Below are positions 38,493 through 48,527 of a stretch of DNA of 64,000 bases, piece after piece (within the stretch, counting starts at the first letter, position 1; every line of letters starts with the position of its first letter). The translations under genes and the position numbers were made by a program. A model generated the notes under the pieces. It searched no databases. It was not told where the DNA came from and saw nothing but the letters and a program-made list of their open reading frames with translations. This DNA is from Pseudarthrobacter chlorophenolicus (lineage in GTDB: Bacteria > Actinomycetota > Actinomycetes > Actinomycetales > Micrococcaceae): positions 124,001 to 188,000 of the forward strand of contig NZ_JZTW01000002.1 in assembly GCF_000962805.1 (NCBI RefSeq). The letters run 5' to 3'.

Positions 38493-41400
38493 GTGACAGT
38501 TACTACCGCTCTCTACCGCAGATACCGTCCCGATTCGTTCGCAGACGTTATCGGGCAGGAGCATGTCACCGGACCACTGATGACGGCTTTGCGCAAGAAC
38601 CGCGTCAACCATGCCTACCTGTTTTCCGGTCCCAGAGGCTGCGGCAAGACCACCTCCGCCCGCATCCTGGCCCGTTGCCTGAATTGTGCGGAGGGCCCCA
38701 CCGATACCCCCTGCGGCGTGTGCCCAAGCTGCGTCGAACTGGCCCGCGGCGGCTCCGGCTCCCTCGATGTCATTGAGATTGACGCGGCCAGCCACGGCGG
38801 CGTGGATGATGCCCGCGATCTCCGTGAACGCGCCACCTACGCCCCGGTCCGCGACCGCTACAAGATCTTCATCATCGATGAAGCGCACATGGTTACCTCG
38901 GCCGGCTTCAACGCCCTGCTGAAAATCGTTGAAGAGCCGCCGGAACACATCAAGTTCATCTTCGCCACCACGGAACCGGACAAGGTCATTGGCACCATCC
39001 GCTCCCGCACGCACCACTATCCTTTCCGGCTGGTTCCGCCCGAACCGCTGATGGCCTACCTGGAGCTCCTGTGCAACCAGGAGAACGTTCCGGTGGCCCC
39101 CGGCGTCCTGTCCCTGGTCATCCGCGCCGGCGGCGGATCCGTCCGTGACTCCCTGTCCGTCCTGGACCAGCTCATGGCAGGCGCAGGGCCGAACGGTCTC
39201 GACTACGAGCTCGCGGTTGCGCTGCTCGGCTACACGCACGCCTCGCTCCTGGACGACGTTGTGGAGGCTGTTGCCGCCTCGGACGCAGCCACCGTTTTCC
39301 GAGCGGTGGACCGCGTCATCCAAACGGGGCACGACCCCCGGCGCTTCGTTGAGGACCTGCTGGAGCGGTTCCGCGACCTGATTATCGTGCAGGCCATGCC
39401 GGAGAGCGCCCAAGTCATCCTGCGCGGCATGCCGGCGGACCAGATCGCCCGGCTGCAGAACCAGGCCCATAACCTTGGCGCCGCGGAGTTGTCCCGTGCT
39501 GCCGATGTCACCAACACGGCGCTGACCGAGATGACAGGCGCCACGTCTCCGCGGCTGCACCTGGAACTGCTCTGCGCCCGGATCCTGCTGCCAAGTTCGG
39601 AGCAGAACGAACGTGGCATTGCTGCACGCATCGACCGCGTCGAGCGGCGGCTGAACTACTCCGGGAACGACGCCGGGGCTGCCGCCGGCCAGGGTGCCAG
39701 CGGCACACTGGGTGCCGGTTCGGCACCACACGCCACTGCAGCTGCCGCGATTCCGGCGGCAGCACAGGTTTCCGGTGGCCAGGCTTCCGAGCCCTACGCC
39801 CCCGCAGCCCAATCCCACACAGCCCAGTCCCCCTCCACGCAGGGCGCCCCTGGCCGTGCCGCAGCCGTCCAGGCTCCCGCTGGTCAGACCCAGGTACCGC
39901 AGGCTGCTCCAGCACCGGCCCCTGCGGACGGATCCCAAGGGCAGACTCCCCGGGCCCCCCTCGCGTCGGCCCAGCCGCAGGCTGGTCCAGATGCACCTTC
40001 CCGCCCTGCAACGGGGGAATCTTCGCCGCGGACGGCGCAAGGCGCTCCGGGTGCGGGAACCGCCGCGACCACGGATGACCGCCCACCGCTGACCGCCCCG
40101 CGCGTGAGCACCAACGACTGGCCCGTGGATCAGCCTGGCAACGAGCGCCACCCGGGAGGCATCACCTCTCCGGTCCAGCCCGGTGCAGGCCAACCGGCGC
40201 CCGAGTCAGGACCTGCTGCTGCGGCGACTGGACCACAGCGCGCTTCGGAACAGGCCCAGCCCGCTTCGTTGCCAACCCGGCACGCAACCGCCCCCGCAGC
40301 TTCAGCTCACGCATCGCCTGACCACGGCGACCGCACTCCCGGCCCCGGCAGCACGGCCAGTGCCGGGCACAACGCGCCGCGCGTTACTACGGCCCCTGGC
40401 GGCCCCGCAGGCATGGGTGACGTTGAAGTGCTTCGCCGTGCGTGGCCGGACGTGCTGCAGGCCCTGTCCAAAATCAAGCGCAGCACCTGGGCGCTGGTGG
40501 AACCGAACGCCCAGGTCAGCGCCTTCGACGGCAGCGTCCTTACGCTCGCTTTCGCAACCTCCGGCCTCGCTGGTGCTTTTGGACGGGCGGACCACTCGGA
40601 GAACCTCCGCCAGGCGATCCACACAACAGTGGGCATCGACTGCCAGATCAATGCAGTGGCGGCCGGCGCAGGCCAAGCGAGCGCTGAACCAAACCCAAAA
40701 GCACCCGCCAGCCAGGTAGCTACGGCCAACCAGGCGGCAACGGCCAGCCCGGCGGTTACGGCCAGCTCAGCTGACGTTGCCTGGGGCCTGGCCCCGGCGC
40801 CCACCCCGACGCCTGAACCTGCTGATGCCGGCGAACGTCCCGTCCACAACGCGGCATCCTCCCAGCCAACCCGCACCGGTTCCTCCGTCGCGCCCGGGGG
40901 GTCAGGCGCAGCGCAAGCGGCCGAACGCGCAGAAGTCCCTATGGCGCCGGCGTCGCAGGAGCAAGCACAGGGTGCGAGGGACGATGTCCCGGCACCCGGC
41001 AGCTATACACCCGGCGGCCACGCTACTGAAAACCCCGGCGCTGCCGGCAACCCCACCGGGCCCGCTCCGTCCGGAGCCGGAACACCCGGCAGCACTAACG
41101 CGCATTCTGCCGCCAACAGCCCCGTCAGCACCGCCGCACCTTCAGGCACCGGCGCTGCTGCCGGAGGGGACACCTACGCGCCCCTTGCAGGCGACTACTC
41201 CTACTCGGACGACGACTGGGGACCGCCGAGGGACGAGGACGCTCCCCCGCTGGAAGAAGAACCTCCCATGGACTGGGCGCCCTCGCCCGCTAAGGGAAGC
41301 AATCCAGCGGCAGCACAGGCCACCGCAACCACCCAGGCACCGCAGTCCTCACCGGCACCCCACTCCGCAAAGGCACCACCGGCACCCCCTGTTGGGGACG

Positions 41401-42041
41401 CCCGGCAGAGCCCCCCGAGTGCAGCAGACGGCGCCCACGACCCCTGGACCCGGGCTGTGGAACAGGCCCCTGGCGTCTGGGTTGTTGGGACCGAAAGCAA
41501 CGTGGGAGCCGCTCCCGTCACAGGTGGGACCAGTGCGGAACTGGACAGGCCGGCAGGTGTCACAGCGGTGACCAGCACGCCGCACTACGAGCCCGCCACG
41601 GCCCAGGCCCCGCCCTCCATCCCCGTTACTCCGTCGGCCGGACCGGCCCGCACCACCGTGCCGGCGGCAGCATCGCCGGCACCGCCAGTGCCGGCCGGCC
41701 CGGAACCACAACAGGCCCGCGAGTATGCCATGGCATCCTCCTCGCCGGTATCCGCACCTTCGGCGGCCCTTGCAACCGCCCCGGCGCCTGCCGCCGCAGC
41801 GACCCGTCAAAGCCTCTATCAGAGGCTGTCCAACAGCCCGGAAGCCGAAGCCGGACGGGCCAAGGCTCCCGCCCGGGCGGCCGCAGCAGCGGCCACTTAT
41901 GTGCAGGACATTCCCAGCGCGGACGACGAAACCATCGAGGAGTCCGGCGTCTTCGGACGCGCTGCCGTGGAGCGTATTCTGGGCGGAAAGCTGATCGAAG
42001 AACGTTCACCGGACGGCAGCCCCCTAGCTCCGCGCTACTGA
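38493..42041 (+). CDS. dnaX: DNA polymerase III subunits gamma/tau
   Basis: A 1182-aa clamp-loader ATPase. Residues 1-370 are the AAA+ core: YRRYRPDSFADVIGQEHV, Walker A GPRGCGKTT, zinc cysteines CLNCAEGPTDTPCGVCPSC, DEAH box, SRC-like TIRSRTHHY. A tau-type domain (MGDVEVLRRAWPDVLQAL... to CQINAV) occupies ~641-724. It is flanked by very long Ala/Pro/Gly/Thr/Gln-rich linkers (~390-640 and ~725-1100) and a conserved C-terminal end (YQRLSNSPEAE, AAVERILGGKLIEE). The tail is much longer than in most bacteria. I choose the GTG at 38493 (VTVTTALYRRYRP) by homology; an in-frame ATG lies 30 bases upstream. recR follows. Confidence 0.95.
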   Translation: MTVTTALYRRYRPDSFADVIGQEHVTGPLMTALRKNRVNHAYLFSGPRGCGKTTSARILARCLNCAEGPTDTPCGVCPSCVELARGGSGSLDVIEIDAASHGGVDDARDLRERATYAPVRDRYKIFIIDEAHMVTSAGFNALLKIVEEPPEHIKFIFATTEPDKVIGTIRSRTHHYPFRLVPPEPLMAYLELLCNQENVPVAPGVLSLVIRAGGGSVRDSLSVLDQLMAGAGPNGLDYELAVALLGYTHASLLDDVVEAVAASDAATVFRAVDRVIQTGHDPRRFVEDLLERFRDLIIVQAMPESAQVILRGMPADQIARLQNQAHNLGAAELSRAADVTNTALTEMTGATSPRLHLELLCARILLPSSEQNERGIAARIDRVERRLNYSGNDAGAAAGQGASGTLGAGSAPHATAAAAIPAAAQVSGGQASEPYAPAAQSHTAQSPSTQGAPGRAAAVQAPAGQTQVPQAAPAPAPADGSQGQTPRAPLASAQPQAGPDAPSRPATGESSPRTAQGAPGAGTAATTDDRPPLTAPRVSTNDWPVDQPGNERHPGGITSPVQPGAGQPAPESGPAAAATGPQRASEQAQPASLPTRHATAPAASAHASPDHGDRTPGPGSTASAGHNAPRVTTAPGGPAGMGDVEVLRRAWPDVLQALSKIKRSTWALVEPNAQVSAFDGSVLTLAFATSGLAGAFGRADHSENLRQAIHTTVGIDCQINAVAAGAGQASAEPNPKAPASQVATANQAATASPAVTASSADVAWGLAPAPTPTPEPADAGERPVHNAASSQPTRTGSSVAPGGSGAAQAAERAEVPMAPASQEQAQGARDDVPAPGSYTPGGHATENPGAAGNPTGPAPSGAGTPGSTNAHSAANSPVSTAAPSGTGAAAGGDTYAPLAGDYSYSDDDWGPPRDEDAPPLEEEPPMDWAPSPAKGSNPAAAQATATTQAPQSSPAPHSAKAPPAPPVGDARQSPPSAADGAHDPWTRAVEQAPGVWVVGTESNVGAAPVTGGTSAELDRPAGVTAVTSTPHYEPATAQAPPSIPVTPSAGPARTTVPAAASPAPPVPAGPEPQQAREYAMASSSPVSAPSAALATAPAPAAAATRQSLYQRLSNSPEAEAGRAKAPARAAAAAATYVQDIPSADDETIEESGVFGRAAVERILGGKLIEERSPDGSPLAPRY

Positions 42042-42114
42042 CGGCCGCCGGTCCACGAACGCGGCAGCCGCGCCATGACCTGCAAAACAACCAAACCAAG
42101 CTAAAGAGGGAATT

Positions 42115-42714
42115 GTGTACGAAGGTGCGGTCCAGGAGCTTATCGACGAGCTCGGACGCCTTCCGGGAGTCGGTCCCAAGTCGGCGCAGCGGCTGGCATT
42201 CCACATCCTTGAAGCAGATCCACAGGATATGAAGCGGCTGGTGGAAGCCATCACTACGGTCAAGGACCGGGTCAAGTTCTGCACGGTCTGCGGCAACGTC
42301 ACGGAGCAGGAGCTCTGCAACATCTGCCGTGACCCGCGCCGCGATCCGGCCCTCATCTGCGTGGTGGAGGAGTCCAAGGATGTCCTCGCGGTGGAACGTA
42401 CACGCTCGTTCCGGGGGCGGTATCACGTGCTGGGTGGAGCCATCAATCCAATTGCCGGCGTCGGCCCCGAACAGCTGCGCATCCGTGAGCTGCTCACCCG
42501 GCTGAACGACGGCGCCATCCAGGAAGTCATCATCGCCACCGACCCCAACCTGGAGGGCGAGGCTACGGCCACCTACCTGGCGCGGATGCTCAAGACCATC
42601 GGGATTGCTGTCACGAGGTTGGCCTCCGGACTGCCCGTGGGCGGCGACCTGGAGTATGCGGACGAGGTCACGCTGGGCCGCGCGTTCGAGGGCCGGCGGA
42701 ACGCCCTGAGCTGA
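42115..42714 (+). CDS. recR: recombination mediator RecR
   Basis: A 199-aa repair protein that loads RecA at gaps with RecF/RecO. Helix-hairpin-helix [17 protein letters not shown], zinc finger [22 protein letters not shown] region [14 protein letters not shown] to [20 protein letters not shown], and the Walker-like [19 protein letters not shown] segment (here VIIATDPN...). GTG start at 42115 after AGAGGG. Placement after dnaX is conserved. Confidence 0.97.
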   Translation: MYEGAVQELIDELGRLPGVGPKSAQRLAFHILEADPQDMKRLVEAITTVKDRVKFCTVCGNVTEQELCNICRDPRRDPALICVVEESKDVLAVERTRSFRGRYHVLGGAINPIAGVGPEQLRIRELLTRLNDGAIQEVIIATDPNLEGEATATYLARMLKTIGIAVTRLASGLPVGGDLEYADEVTLGRAFEGRRNALS

Positions 42715-42773
42715 TCCCGGCGTCGGAGACAGGACGGAGTCCGGTTTCCCGCCAGCGCACGCGCCGGAATCTG

Positions 42774-43892
42774 TCAGGCGGGCGGACGACGGCGGGACGC
42801 CGCCACGTGCGCGCCGCCCAGCAGGACACCAGTCAAGCCAGCCTGCAGCAAAAGGCCAGCCGCTGCGAGGGGCATTCGCGGCGAATCCAGGTTCCTCGGT
42901 TCCCCGTTGACGCACGGAACCCTGGTTCCGTCGGCCGCGGTCTGCAGCTCCGCCGAAAGCCAGCCGGGCAGTTCCTGCCCCGGCCCCGGTTCACCGGCCA
43001 GCATCATCAACACCACAATCGGGCTCACCGGCGGCAGCCACATGATCCGCTCCGTGCGGTAAACCTCAACGGTCCCGGCCGGGATCTGCGAGCATTCGTA
43101 AGCAACGGGAGTTCCGTCTGCGTCCCGGTGCACGTTCAGGGCCACGGTAACCGGTTCTTCGGAGCGGACGGCAGGCACCAGCAGCGCACCGGCAACCAGT
43201 GTCCCCGCCACGAGGAACAGGCCCAGTACCCAGCCCGCCACGTTCGCCAGGACCGGACGAGCCACCAGGGCAGCCACCGCAACACCCATCGCACCGAACA
43301 GGATCCCTTCCCCCGCCGCCAGCCCTGCCGCGGTGGCAGCAACGGATCCCGGACCACCGGCAACGGCTGCCTGGATGAGGAGACTGACCAGCACCAGCAC
43401 TGCGAACACCAGGCACTGCAGTGCAGTTGCCAGGACGGCGGGAAGAAAACCCCCATAAGGCTCCCCGTCCGCGGCTCGCCGCAGCTGGCACGCCATGCCC
43501 CAGTGCATCCCCACCAAGGCCGCCGCAGCCGGCAGCAGCGAGGACGCAAGAACGTAGATCAGCGGCGAAGCAGGAACCAGGCCGGCCTGGTCGCCTTCCG
43601 CAGCAGCCAATGCCCACACCAGGCCTGCGGCGAGGGCCCACGCCGCACACGCTGCTCCCACCGCAACGGCCCAAAAGCGAAGCGAAACCATACTGCCCCG
43701 CCAGGCCACGACTGCCGAAAGCACCGCCGCCCGCAACGCCGGACCGGCCGTCCGCCCGCCGTCGTCGCCGTCGTCATCCCAGGTATTAGGGGATCCGGAA
43801 GGATCAGCGCCCGGCGGGCCAGGGTCCCTGCCGATCGGCTCAAAGAAGGGCTCCGGCGCGGGACTTCCGGAAGGTTGCCGCTGATCGGGCAC
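42774..43892 (-). CDS. ABC-2-type membrane protein
   Basis: A 372-aa polytopic membrane protein with a Pro/Asp-rich cytoplasmic N-terminus (~65 residues), about five hydrophobic segments, an extracytoplasmic loop (DGTPVAYECSQIPAGTVEVYRTERIMW) and a final helix. The topology matches the next gene upstream on the strand, an ABC-2-type permease, so the two are probably partner permeases of the ATPase at 45201-46160. GTG start at 43892; a 175-base gap with no clear signal separates it from the upstream permease. Substrate unknown. Confidence 0.7.
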   Translation of the reverse strand: MPDQRQPSGSPAPEPFFEPIGRDPGPPGADPSGSPNTWDDDGDDGGRTAGPALRAAVLSAVVAWRGSMVSLRFWAVAVGAACAAWALAAGLVWALAAAEGDQAGLVPASPLIYVLASSLLPAAAALVGMHWGMACQLRRAADGEPYGGFLPAVLATALQCLVFAVLVLVSLLIQAAVAGGPGSVAATAAGLAAGEGILFGAMGVAVAALVARPVLANVAGWVLGLFLVAGTLVAGALLVPAVRSEEPVTVALNVHRDADGTPVAYECSQIPAGTVEVYRTERIMWLPPVSPIVVLMMLAGEPGPGQELPGWLSAELQTAADGTRVPCVNGEPRNLDSPRMPLAAAGLLLQAGLTGVLLGGAHVAASRRRPPA

Positions 43893-44067
43893 GTGGGGTC
43901 CGCCTTCCCTGGACAGGCCCCAGCCCCGGAAGCGGCCGGCGATTGCCGGCCAATTGAATTACAGCTGGTTCAATCGTGGGATACCGGCCCCGGGCTGTCC
44001 AGATCCCGATGGGGCAATCCTCGCAAGGTCCCGTCCGGCGGGGCCTGAACCAGCCCCGCCGGCACGT

Positions 44068-45204
44068 TCAGGCGATGCGGGTTCCGCGGGCGAGCTTGCG
44101 GGCGGGCGTCCGAAGCGAACGCCAGCCGAGCCACATCAGGAACCCGGACAGCACAAGTTGCAGGCCAAGGCCCAACGGCCACAGCGGCGTCTTTTGTCCC
44201 AGATATGTGGGCTGGACCTTGCCGTTGGCGCACGCCACGGTTCCGTCCGGCCCCGCCATGGCCTGGCGGGCCGCCTGGCTGATGCCTTCGATCGCGCCGA
44301 TGGACGTGAAGTTCTGCCGCACCGTCCTGTCCGGGTACGGAATGGCGTCCGCCACCACCACGAATGGATTCATGGCAAGCGTCCACGCCACCCGCTCGGT
44401 ATGCATGGCGGACTGTTCCCGCAGAGGTCCGGCACAGGTGTATCCGGCGTCCACGGGGTCTGACTGCAGCGGCGCGTAGGCACGGTACTGGGGATTGTTG
44501 GCCATCACCGTGCCCTGGGTCAGTCCGGTGCCCAGCCCAAAGGAAATCAGGGTGCCCACCACCAGGCCGGCCACCGCCAGGTAGGTCACCACAATGGAAA
44601 ACAACGGGCGGCCGGCCAGCGCGGAAATCCCGACGCCGATGGCGCAGACAATGCCCACCTCGACCGCCAGCATCACCAGGGACACAAGTATGTACGCGGG
44701 AGTCAGGCCGCCCAGTGCCACGCCAATCACCAGGAAAGGGGTGCTGGCCACCAGGAACGCCAGGGCAGCAGCCCAGGCCGCGAAAAACTTGCCCCAAAGG
44801 ATCTGGCCCGGTTCCAGCAGCGTGACCTGGAGGATGGCCAAGGTGCCGCCTGCCCGGTCCCCGTTCACAGCGTTGGCAGACAGTGCCGGCGCAACCAGCA
44901 GCGCGAACAGCAGGACGAACGCCAGCACCACCTCAAAGATCAGCGAGCCCGGGCCGGTGAGGGCTGTTCCAGACACGCCACCGAAGTCGCGTGTCTGGAA
45001 AGCATTCGAGGCGCTCCAGCTCGCCCAGGTCAGCCAGGTCACCAGTCCGGTCAGGGCGAACCAGATTGCCAGCATGATGTACCAGCCACGGGACCGGAGC
45101 CGCTGCTTCAGCTCCAGGGCCACCACATGGGCTATCCCCGACAGGTAAGGGCCGGGCGCTCCACGGCGGGCAGATACTTCCCGGTTTTCCGTCATGCTGC
45201 TCAT
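44068..45204 (-). CDS. ABC transporter permease (ABC-2 type)
   Basis: A 378-aa permease. HVVALELKQRLRSRGWYIMLAIWF at the N-terminus is the usual first ABC-2 helix with its amphipathic lead-in. SANAVNGDRAGGTLAILQVTLLEPGQILWGKFFAAWAAAL is the characteristic cytoplasmic loop and second helix of ABC-2 permeases. About seven hydrophobic segments in all. Its ATG overlaps the stop of the ATPase gene (ATGA). Export substrate unknown. Confidence 0.88.
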   Translation of the reverse strand: MSSMTENREVSARRGAPGPYLSGIAHVVALELKQRLRSRGWYIMLAIWFALTGLVTWLTWASWSASNAFQTRDFGGVSGTALTGPGSLIFEVVLAFVLLFALLVAPALSANAVNGDRAGGTLAILQVTLLEPGQILWGKFFAAWAAALAFLVASTPFLVIGVALGGLTPAYILVSLVMLAVEVGIVCAIGVGISALAGRPLFSIVVTYLAVAGLVVGTLISFGLGTGLTQGTVMANNPQYRAYAPLQSDPVDAGYTCAGPLREQSAMHTERVAWTLAMNPFVVVADAIPYPDRTVRQNFTSIGAIEGISQAARQAMAGPDGTVACANGKVQPTYLGQKTPLWPLGLGLQLVLSGFLMWLGWRSLRTPARKLARGTRIA

Positions 45205-46160
45205 CGCCGTTCCCCCTCGAGGTTCATGTAGGTCTCCTCCAACGCACCGGCGGCAGGGGCGAAGGAACGGATTCCGACGCCGGCGAGCACCAGATCACGC
45301 AGGAGCCGCTCCGCCCCGACCTCGTTGTGCAGAACGAGGCTGACGCCCGGCCGGCGGCCTTCCTCGCGGCGGAATTCAAGTCCCAGCCGCGCCAGTTCCG
45401 CGGCGAGCGCAGCCGTATCGGCCGCCGTGATCGCATAACGGCGGCCAGCGGCGGCCGCTTCCTCGGTGGTCTGCTGCCGGACGGTGCGCCCGTTGTTGAC
45501 GAACACTGCACCGTCCGCGATCTCATCCAGTTCGCTGAGGACGTGTGAGGACACCACCACGGCTTTTCCTTCGGCTGCGAGTTGCCGGAGCATGGTCCGC
45601 AGCTCAACCCGGGAACCGGGGTCCAGGCCTGAAGCAGGCTCGTCCAGAAGCAGCACCGACGGATCGTGGATGAGGGCGCGGGCCAGGCTCAACCGCTGCT
45701 GTTGCCCTCGTGAAAGGACCCGGGCGGGCTGGTCGGCGAGGGCTGCCAGCCGGACACCCTCCAGCATGTCGGTGACCCGCGGGGCAATCCCGGACGCGGG
45801 CAGCCGGTAGAACCTGGCCATCTGGGTCAGGATCTCCCGGGCCGTCAGCGATTCCCACACGCCCAGGGTGTCGGGCATCCAGCCCAGCCGGCGCCGGACC
45901 TCCGCGCGGTTCCGGACAGGGTCCAGGCCGCCAACAGTGATGGAGCCCTGGTCCGGGGCCAGCAGCGAGGCCAGCATGAGAAGCAGGGTGGTCTTTCCTG
46001 CACCATTGGGGCCAATAAGTGCCGTAACCCTGCCCGCGGGGGCATGGAAGTCCATATGGTCCACCGCGCGGACGGCACCAAAGCTGCGGCTCACCCCCTG
46101 GGCCGTAATCCCGTCGTCGGGAACCTGCTGCCCGCCGGGCTGTTCCGAAATTATTGCCAT
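45201..46160 (-). CDS. ABC transporter ATP-binding protein
   Basis: A 319-aa ATPase. Walker A GPNGAGKTT, Q-loop region LGWMPDTLGVWESLTAREIL (Pro-Asp where Gln is usual), signature LSRGQQQRLSLARAL, Walker B VLLLDEPASGLDP, switch His in VVSSHVLSELDEI. The C-terminal ~100 residues are an accessory domain common in ABC-2 exporters. ATG at 46160 chosen because the upstream frame overlaps the lysC promoter region. It is the first gene of a three-gene exporter operon. Confidence 0.9.
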   Translation of the reverse strand: MAIISEQPGGQQVPDDGITAQGVSRSFGAVRAVDHMDFHAPAGRVTALIGPNGAGKTTLLLMLASLLAPDQGSITVGGLDPVRNRAEVRRRLGWMPDTLGVWESLTAREILTQMARFYRLPASGIAPRVTDMLEGVRLAALADQPARVLSRGQQQRLSLARALIHDPSVLLLDEPASGLDPGSRVELRTMLRQLAAEGKAVVVSSHVLSELDEIADGAVFVNNGRTVRQQTTEEAAAAGRRYAITAADTAALAAELARLGLEFRREEGRRPGVSLVLHNEVGAERLLRDLVLAGVGIRSFAPAAGALEETYMNLEGERR

Positions 46161-46365
46161 CGTGTGCGCACCTGTCCCCCACAGTGTTGCTCGTGCTGAT
46201 CCTCCGAGCGTACGCCAGCTGCCGTGGCCGGGTTGTCGTCCTCCAGACTGAGATTCGGTCACAATTCAGCGGCGCGGTACAGGCGGCGATAAACTGTCGG
46301 AGGACGCCGGGCCGCCCCGCTGCCTGGCTTCCGAAAATCCCATTGATCCAATGAAGGTATGCGCC

Positions 46366-47724
46366 ATGAGTACGCCCACCACCGAAGTGCACAACGCGAC
46401 GCAGCCGCAGGGCCTGCAGGCCGGCGGTGCGGTAACCAAACAGCTCATCGTGCAGAAGTTCGGCGGGTCCTCCGTGGCGGACGCTGACGGCATTAAGCGT
46501 GTTGCCGCCAGGGTGGTAAACGCCCAGCAGGCCGGCAACGAGGTTGTCGTGGTGGTCTCCGCCATGGGCGACACCACGGACGAACTCCTGGACCTCGCAG
46601 CCCAGGTCACCGACTCCGCCCCCGCCCGCGAGATGGACATGCTGCTCTCCGCCGGCGAACGTATCTCCATGGCCCTGCTGGCCATGGCCATCAACAAACT
46701 CGGCGCGTCCGCACAGTCCTTCACGGGGTCGCAGGCCGGCATGATCACCGATGGCATCCACGGCAAGGCCCGCATCATCGATGTGGACCCCCACCGCATC
46801 CGCACGGCGCTGGACAAGGAAAATATCGCCATTGTGGCCGGTTTCCAGGGCATGAGCCGGAGCACCAACGAAATCACGACGTTGGGCCGCGGCGGTTCAG
46901 ACACCACGGCGGTGGCCCTGGCAGCGGCACTGGAAGCTGACGTCTGCGAGATCTACACGGATGTGGACGGCATCTACACGGCCGATCCCCGCGTGGTTCC
47001 GTCCGCCCAAAAGATTGACACCATTTCCAGCGAGGAGATGCTCGAGCTGGCGGCGTCGGGCGCCAAGATCCTGCACCTCCGGTGCGTCGAGTATGCCCGC
47101 CGGTTCGGCGTGCCGCTGCACGTCCGGTCCTCATTCAGCCAGCACGAAGGCACCTGGGTCATCCCCAGCGCCGAAGACAAGATCACCACTCAAGAGGGAG
47201 TTGCCTTGGAGCAGCCAATCATCTCCGGCGTTGCGCACGACCGCTCGGAAGCCAAGGTCACTGTTGTGGGCGTTCCGGACATCCCGGGCAAGGCCGCCGC
47301 TATTTTCCAGGTCATCGCGGACGCCCATTCCAACATCGACATGATCGTCCAGAACGTGTCCACCCACGGGACCGGCAAAACCGACATTTCGTTCACGCTG
47401 CCCATCGTTGAGGGCGCTGATGCCCTTGCCGCCCTGCACGCCGCGCAGGACAAGATCGGCTTTGAGACCATCGAGTACAACGAGCAGATCGGCAAGCTCT
47501 CGCTGATCGGCGCAGGCATGCGTTCCCACCCCGGCGTCTCGGCCACCTTCTTCAAGGCCCTGTCCGACGCCGGAATCAACATCAACATGATTTCCACGTC
47601 GGAAATCCGCATCTCCGTGGTCACTCACGCGGACCTGCTGGATGAGGCTGTCCGCGTGATCCACAACGCGTTCGAGCTGGACAGCGATAACGAAGCCACC
47701 GTGTACGGCGGCACCGGCCGCTGA
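46366..47724 (+). CDS. lysC: aspartate kinase (alpha subunit frame)
   Basis: A 452-aa first enzyme of the aspartate pathway (Lys, Thr, Met, diaminopimelate). Kinase motif [54 protein letters not shown] and [15 protein letters not shown]. Two C-terminal ACT domains ([36 protein letters not shown]) mediate concerted feedback control. The ATG at 46366 has GAAGG 8 bases before it; an earlier ATG at 46351 is less likely. An internal start probably gives a separate beta subunit. asd, which often follows lysC, is absent here; a strong terminator follows instead. Confidence 0.96.
   Translation: MSTPTTEVHNATQPQGLQAGGAVTKQLIVQKFGGSSVADADGIKRVAARVVNAQQAGNEVVVVVSAMGDTTDELLDLAAQVTDSAPAREMDMLLSAGERISMALLAMAINKLGASAQSFTGSQAGMITDGIHGKARIIDVDPHRIRTALDKENIAIVAGFQGMSRSTNEITTLGRGGSDTTAVALAAALEADVCEIYTDVDGIYTADPRVVPSAQKIDTISSEEMLELAASGAKILHLRCVEYARRFGVPLHVRSSFSQHEGTWVIPSAEDKITTQEGVALEQPIISGVAHDRSEAKVTVVGVPDIPGKAAAIFQVIADAHSNIDMIVQNVSTHGTGKTDISFTLPIVEGADALAALHAAQDKIGFETIEYNEQIGKLSLIGAGMRSHPGVSATFFKALSDAGININMISTSEIRISVVTHADLLDEAVRVIHNAFELDSDNEATVYGGTGR
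47193..47208 (+). promoter_or_regulatory. internal ribosome site and TTG start for LysC beta subunit
   Basis: AGAGGGAG (47193-47200) stands 5 bases before an in-frame TTG (47206). Initiation here would give a 172-aa beta subunit beginning [12 protein letters not shown], aligned with the known beta start MEEAVLTGVATD of Corynebacterium LysC (recalled from memory). This would make an alpha2beta2 enzyme from one gene. Confidence 0.75.
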
Positions 47725-47743
47725 CCGGCGAAAATCGGGCATA

Positions 47744-47787
47744 AAGCCGGGCTGCCTTCCATCAGTTGATGGAAGGCAGCCCGGCTT
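47744..47787 (+). terminator. rho-independent terminator of lysC
   Basis: Perfect 21-bp stem (47744-47764, 47767-47787) with a 2-base loop followed by TTT, 20 bases after the lysC stop. The mirror A-run lets it also act on the minus-strand gene at 47827. Confidence 0.92.
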
Positions 47788-47826
47788 TTTCACGTAGTGC
47801 GGCCCGGGGCCGTAGACCGGAAGGGT

Positions 47827-48042
47827 TCAGCTTTCCCGTTCCAGGTCTTCGCGCCGGACGGCGTAGTGGTGGCCTGTTGAGTCGGTTTCCACCACGAAGT
47901 GCGAAAGGTCCTCCTCAGAGGCCTGTTCGAAATCGTCGTGCCTGTGGATCACTGGAGTATCGGCATCAAGCCGGGTCGCCGGACCGAAGAAGAAGCGGAG
48001 CCGGTCCGTCATGCTCATGAATCCGCTGAGTACGTGTGCCAC
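47827..48042 (-). CDS. small conserved hypothetical protein
   Basis: A 71-aa (from the GTG at 48042) acidic protein: MTDRLRFFFGPATRLDADTP, then HRHDDFEQASEEDLSHFVVETDSTGHHYAVRR. The compact, charged sequence with no membrane segment suggests a small cytoplasmic domain. GGTGG is 6 bases before the GTG; ATGs at 48018 and 48012 are alternatives. No function recognised. Confidence 0.65.
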   Translation of the reverse strand: MAHVLSGFMSMTDRLRFFFGPATRLDADTPVIHRHDDFEQASEEDLSHFVVETDSTGHHYAVRREDLERES

Positions 48043-48208
48043 TGTTTTCCACCCCCTTCCCCGGTGCGAGGAAATGAGCCATTGGCTCCACCCGGGAGCC
48101 GGTGCCCCTCATTTTACGCCGCGAGTGGCCAAAAAGCTCCGGCATATCAGGCGTCAACCCGCGGCAGGGAACGGCAGCCGATCAGTTGTCGAGGGTGCCG
48201 CAGGCCGG

Positions 48209-48451
48209 TCAGCGCAGGGACTTGTCGCCCGGATCCTTCGGCACCACGTAGGTGCTCCCGTCCGGCCGGGTGATGGTTTCCCACTGCTGGCTTTCAGCCT
48301 GGCGCTGGGCGAGCAGGCGGCGGTTCTCCTCGGTCATGGCGTGGCCCAGGGCGGAACGGTTGGCCGGCCCAAAGACTGCCCGCAACTTGCCGGTGGCCCG
48401 CATGAACCGCTGGGAAGCATTGCCCCTGTCTTCAGTGTTGCGCCTGGCCAT
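48209..48451 (-). CDS. small basic hypothetical protein
   Basis: An 80-aa protein rich in Arg/Gln (RRNTEDRGNASQRFMRATGKLRAVFGPANRS; later RPDGSTYVVPKDPG). No membrane segment. The ATG at 48451 follows AAGGAAAG; an ATG 5 codons upstream is possible. It is divergent from the marR gene, whose operator lies between them, so it may be regulated by it. Function unknown. Confidence 0.7.
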   Translation of the reverse strand: MARRNTEDRGNASQRFMRATGKLRAVFGPANRSALGHAMTEENRRLLAQRQAESQQWETITRPDGSTYVVPKDPGDKSLR

Positions 48452-48501
48452 GAACTTTCCTTCCATCTGACATCCTGCCTATGAAAAGTGTACGCTAATT
48501 A

Positions 48502-48513
48502 TTAGTGCACTAA
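48502..48513. promoter_or_regulatory. MarR-type operator palindrome
   Basis: TTAGTGCACTAA is a perfect 12-bp palindrome 14 bases before the marR ATG, overlapping AT-rich CTAATTATTAG. This is the usual place for MarR autoregulation. Confidence 0.6.
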
Positions 48514-48527
48514 CAGTTGGAGGACCA

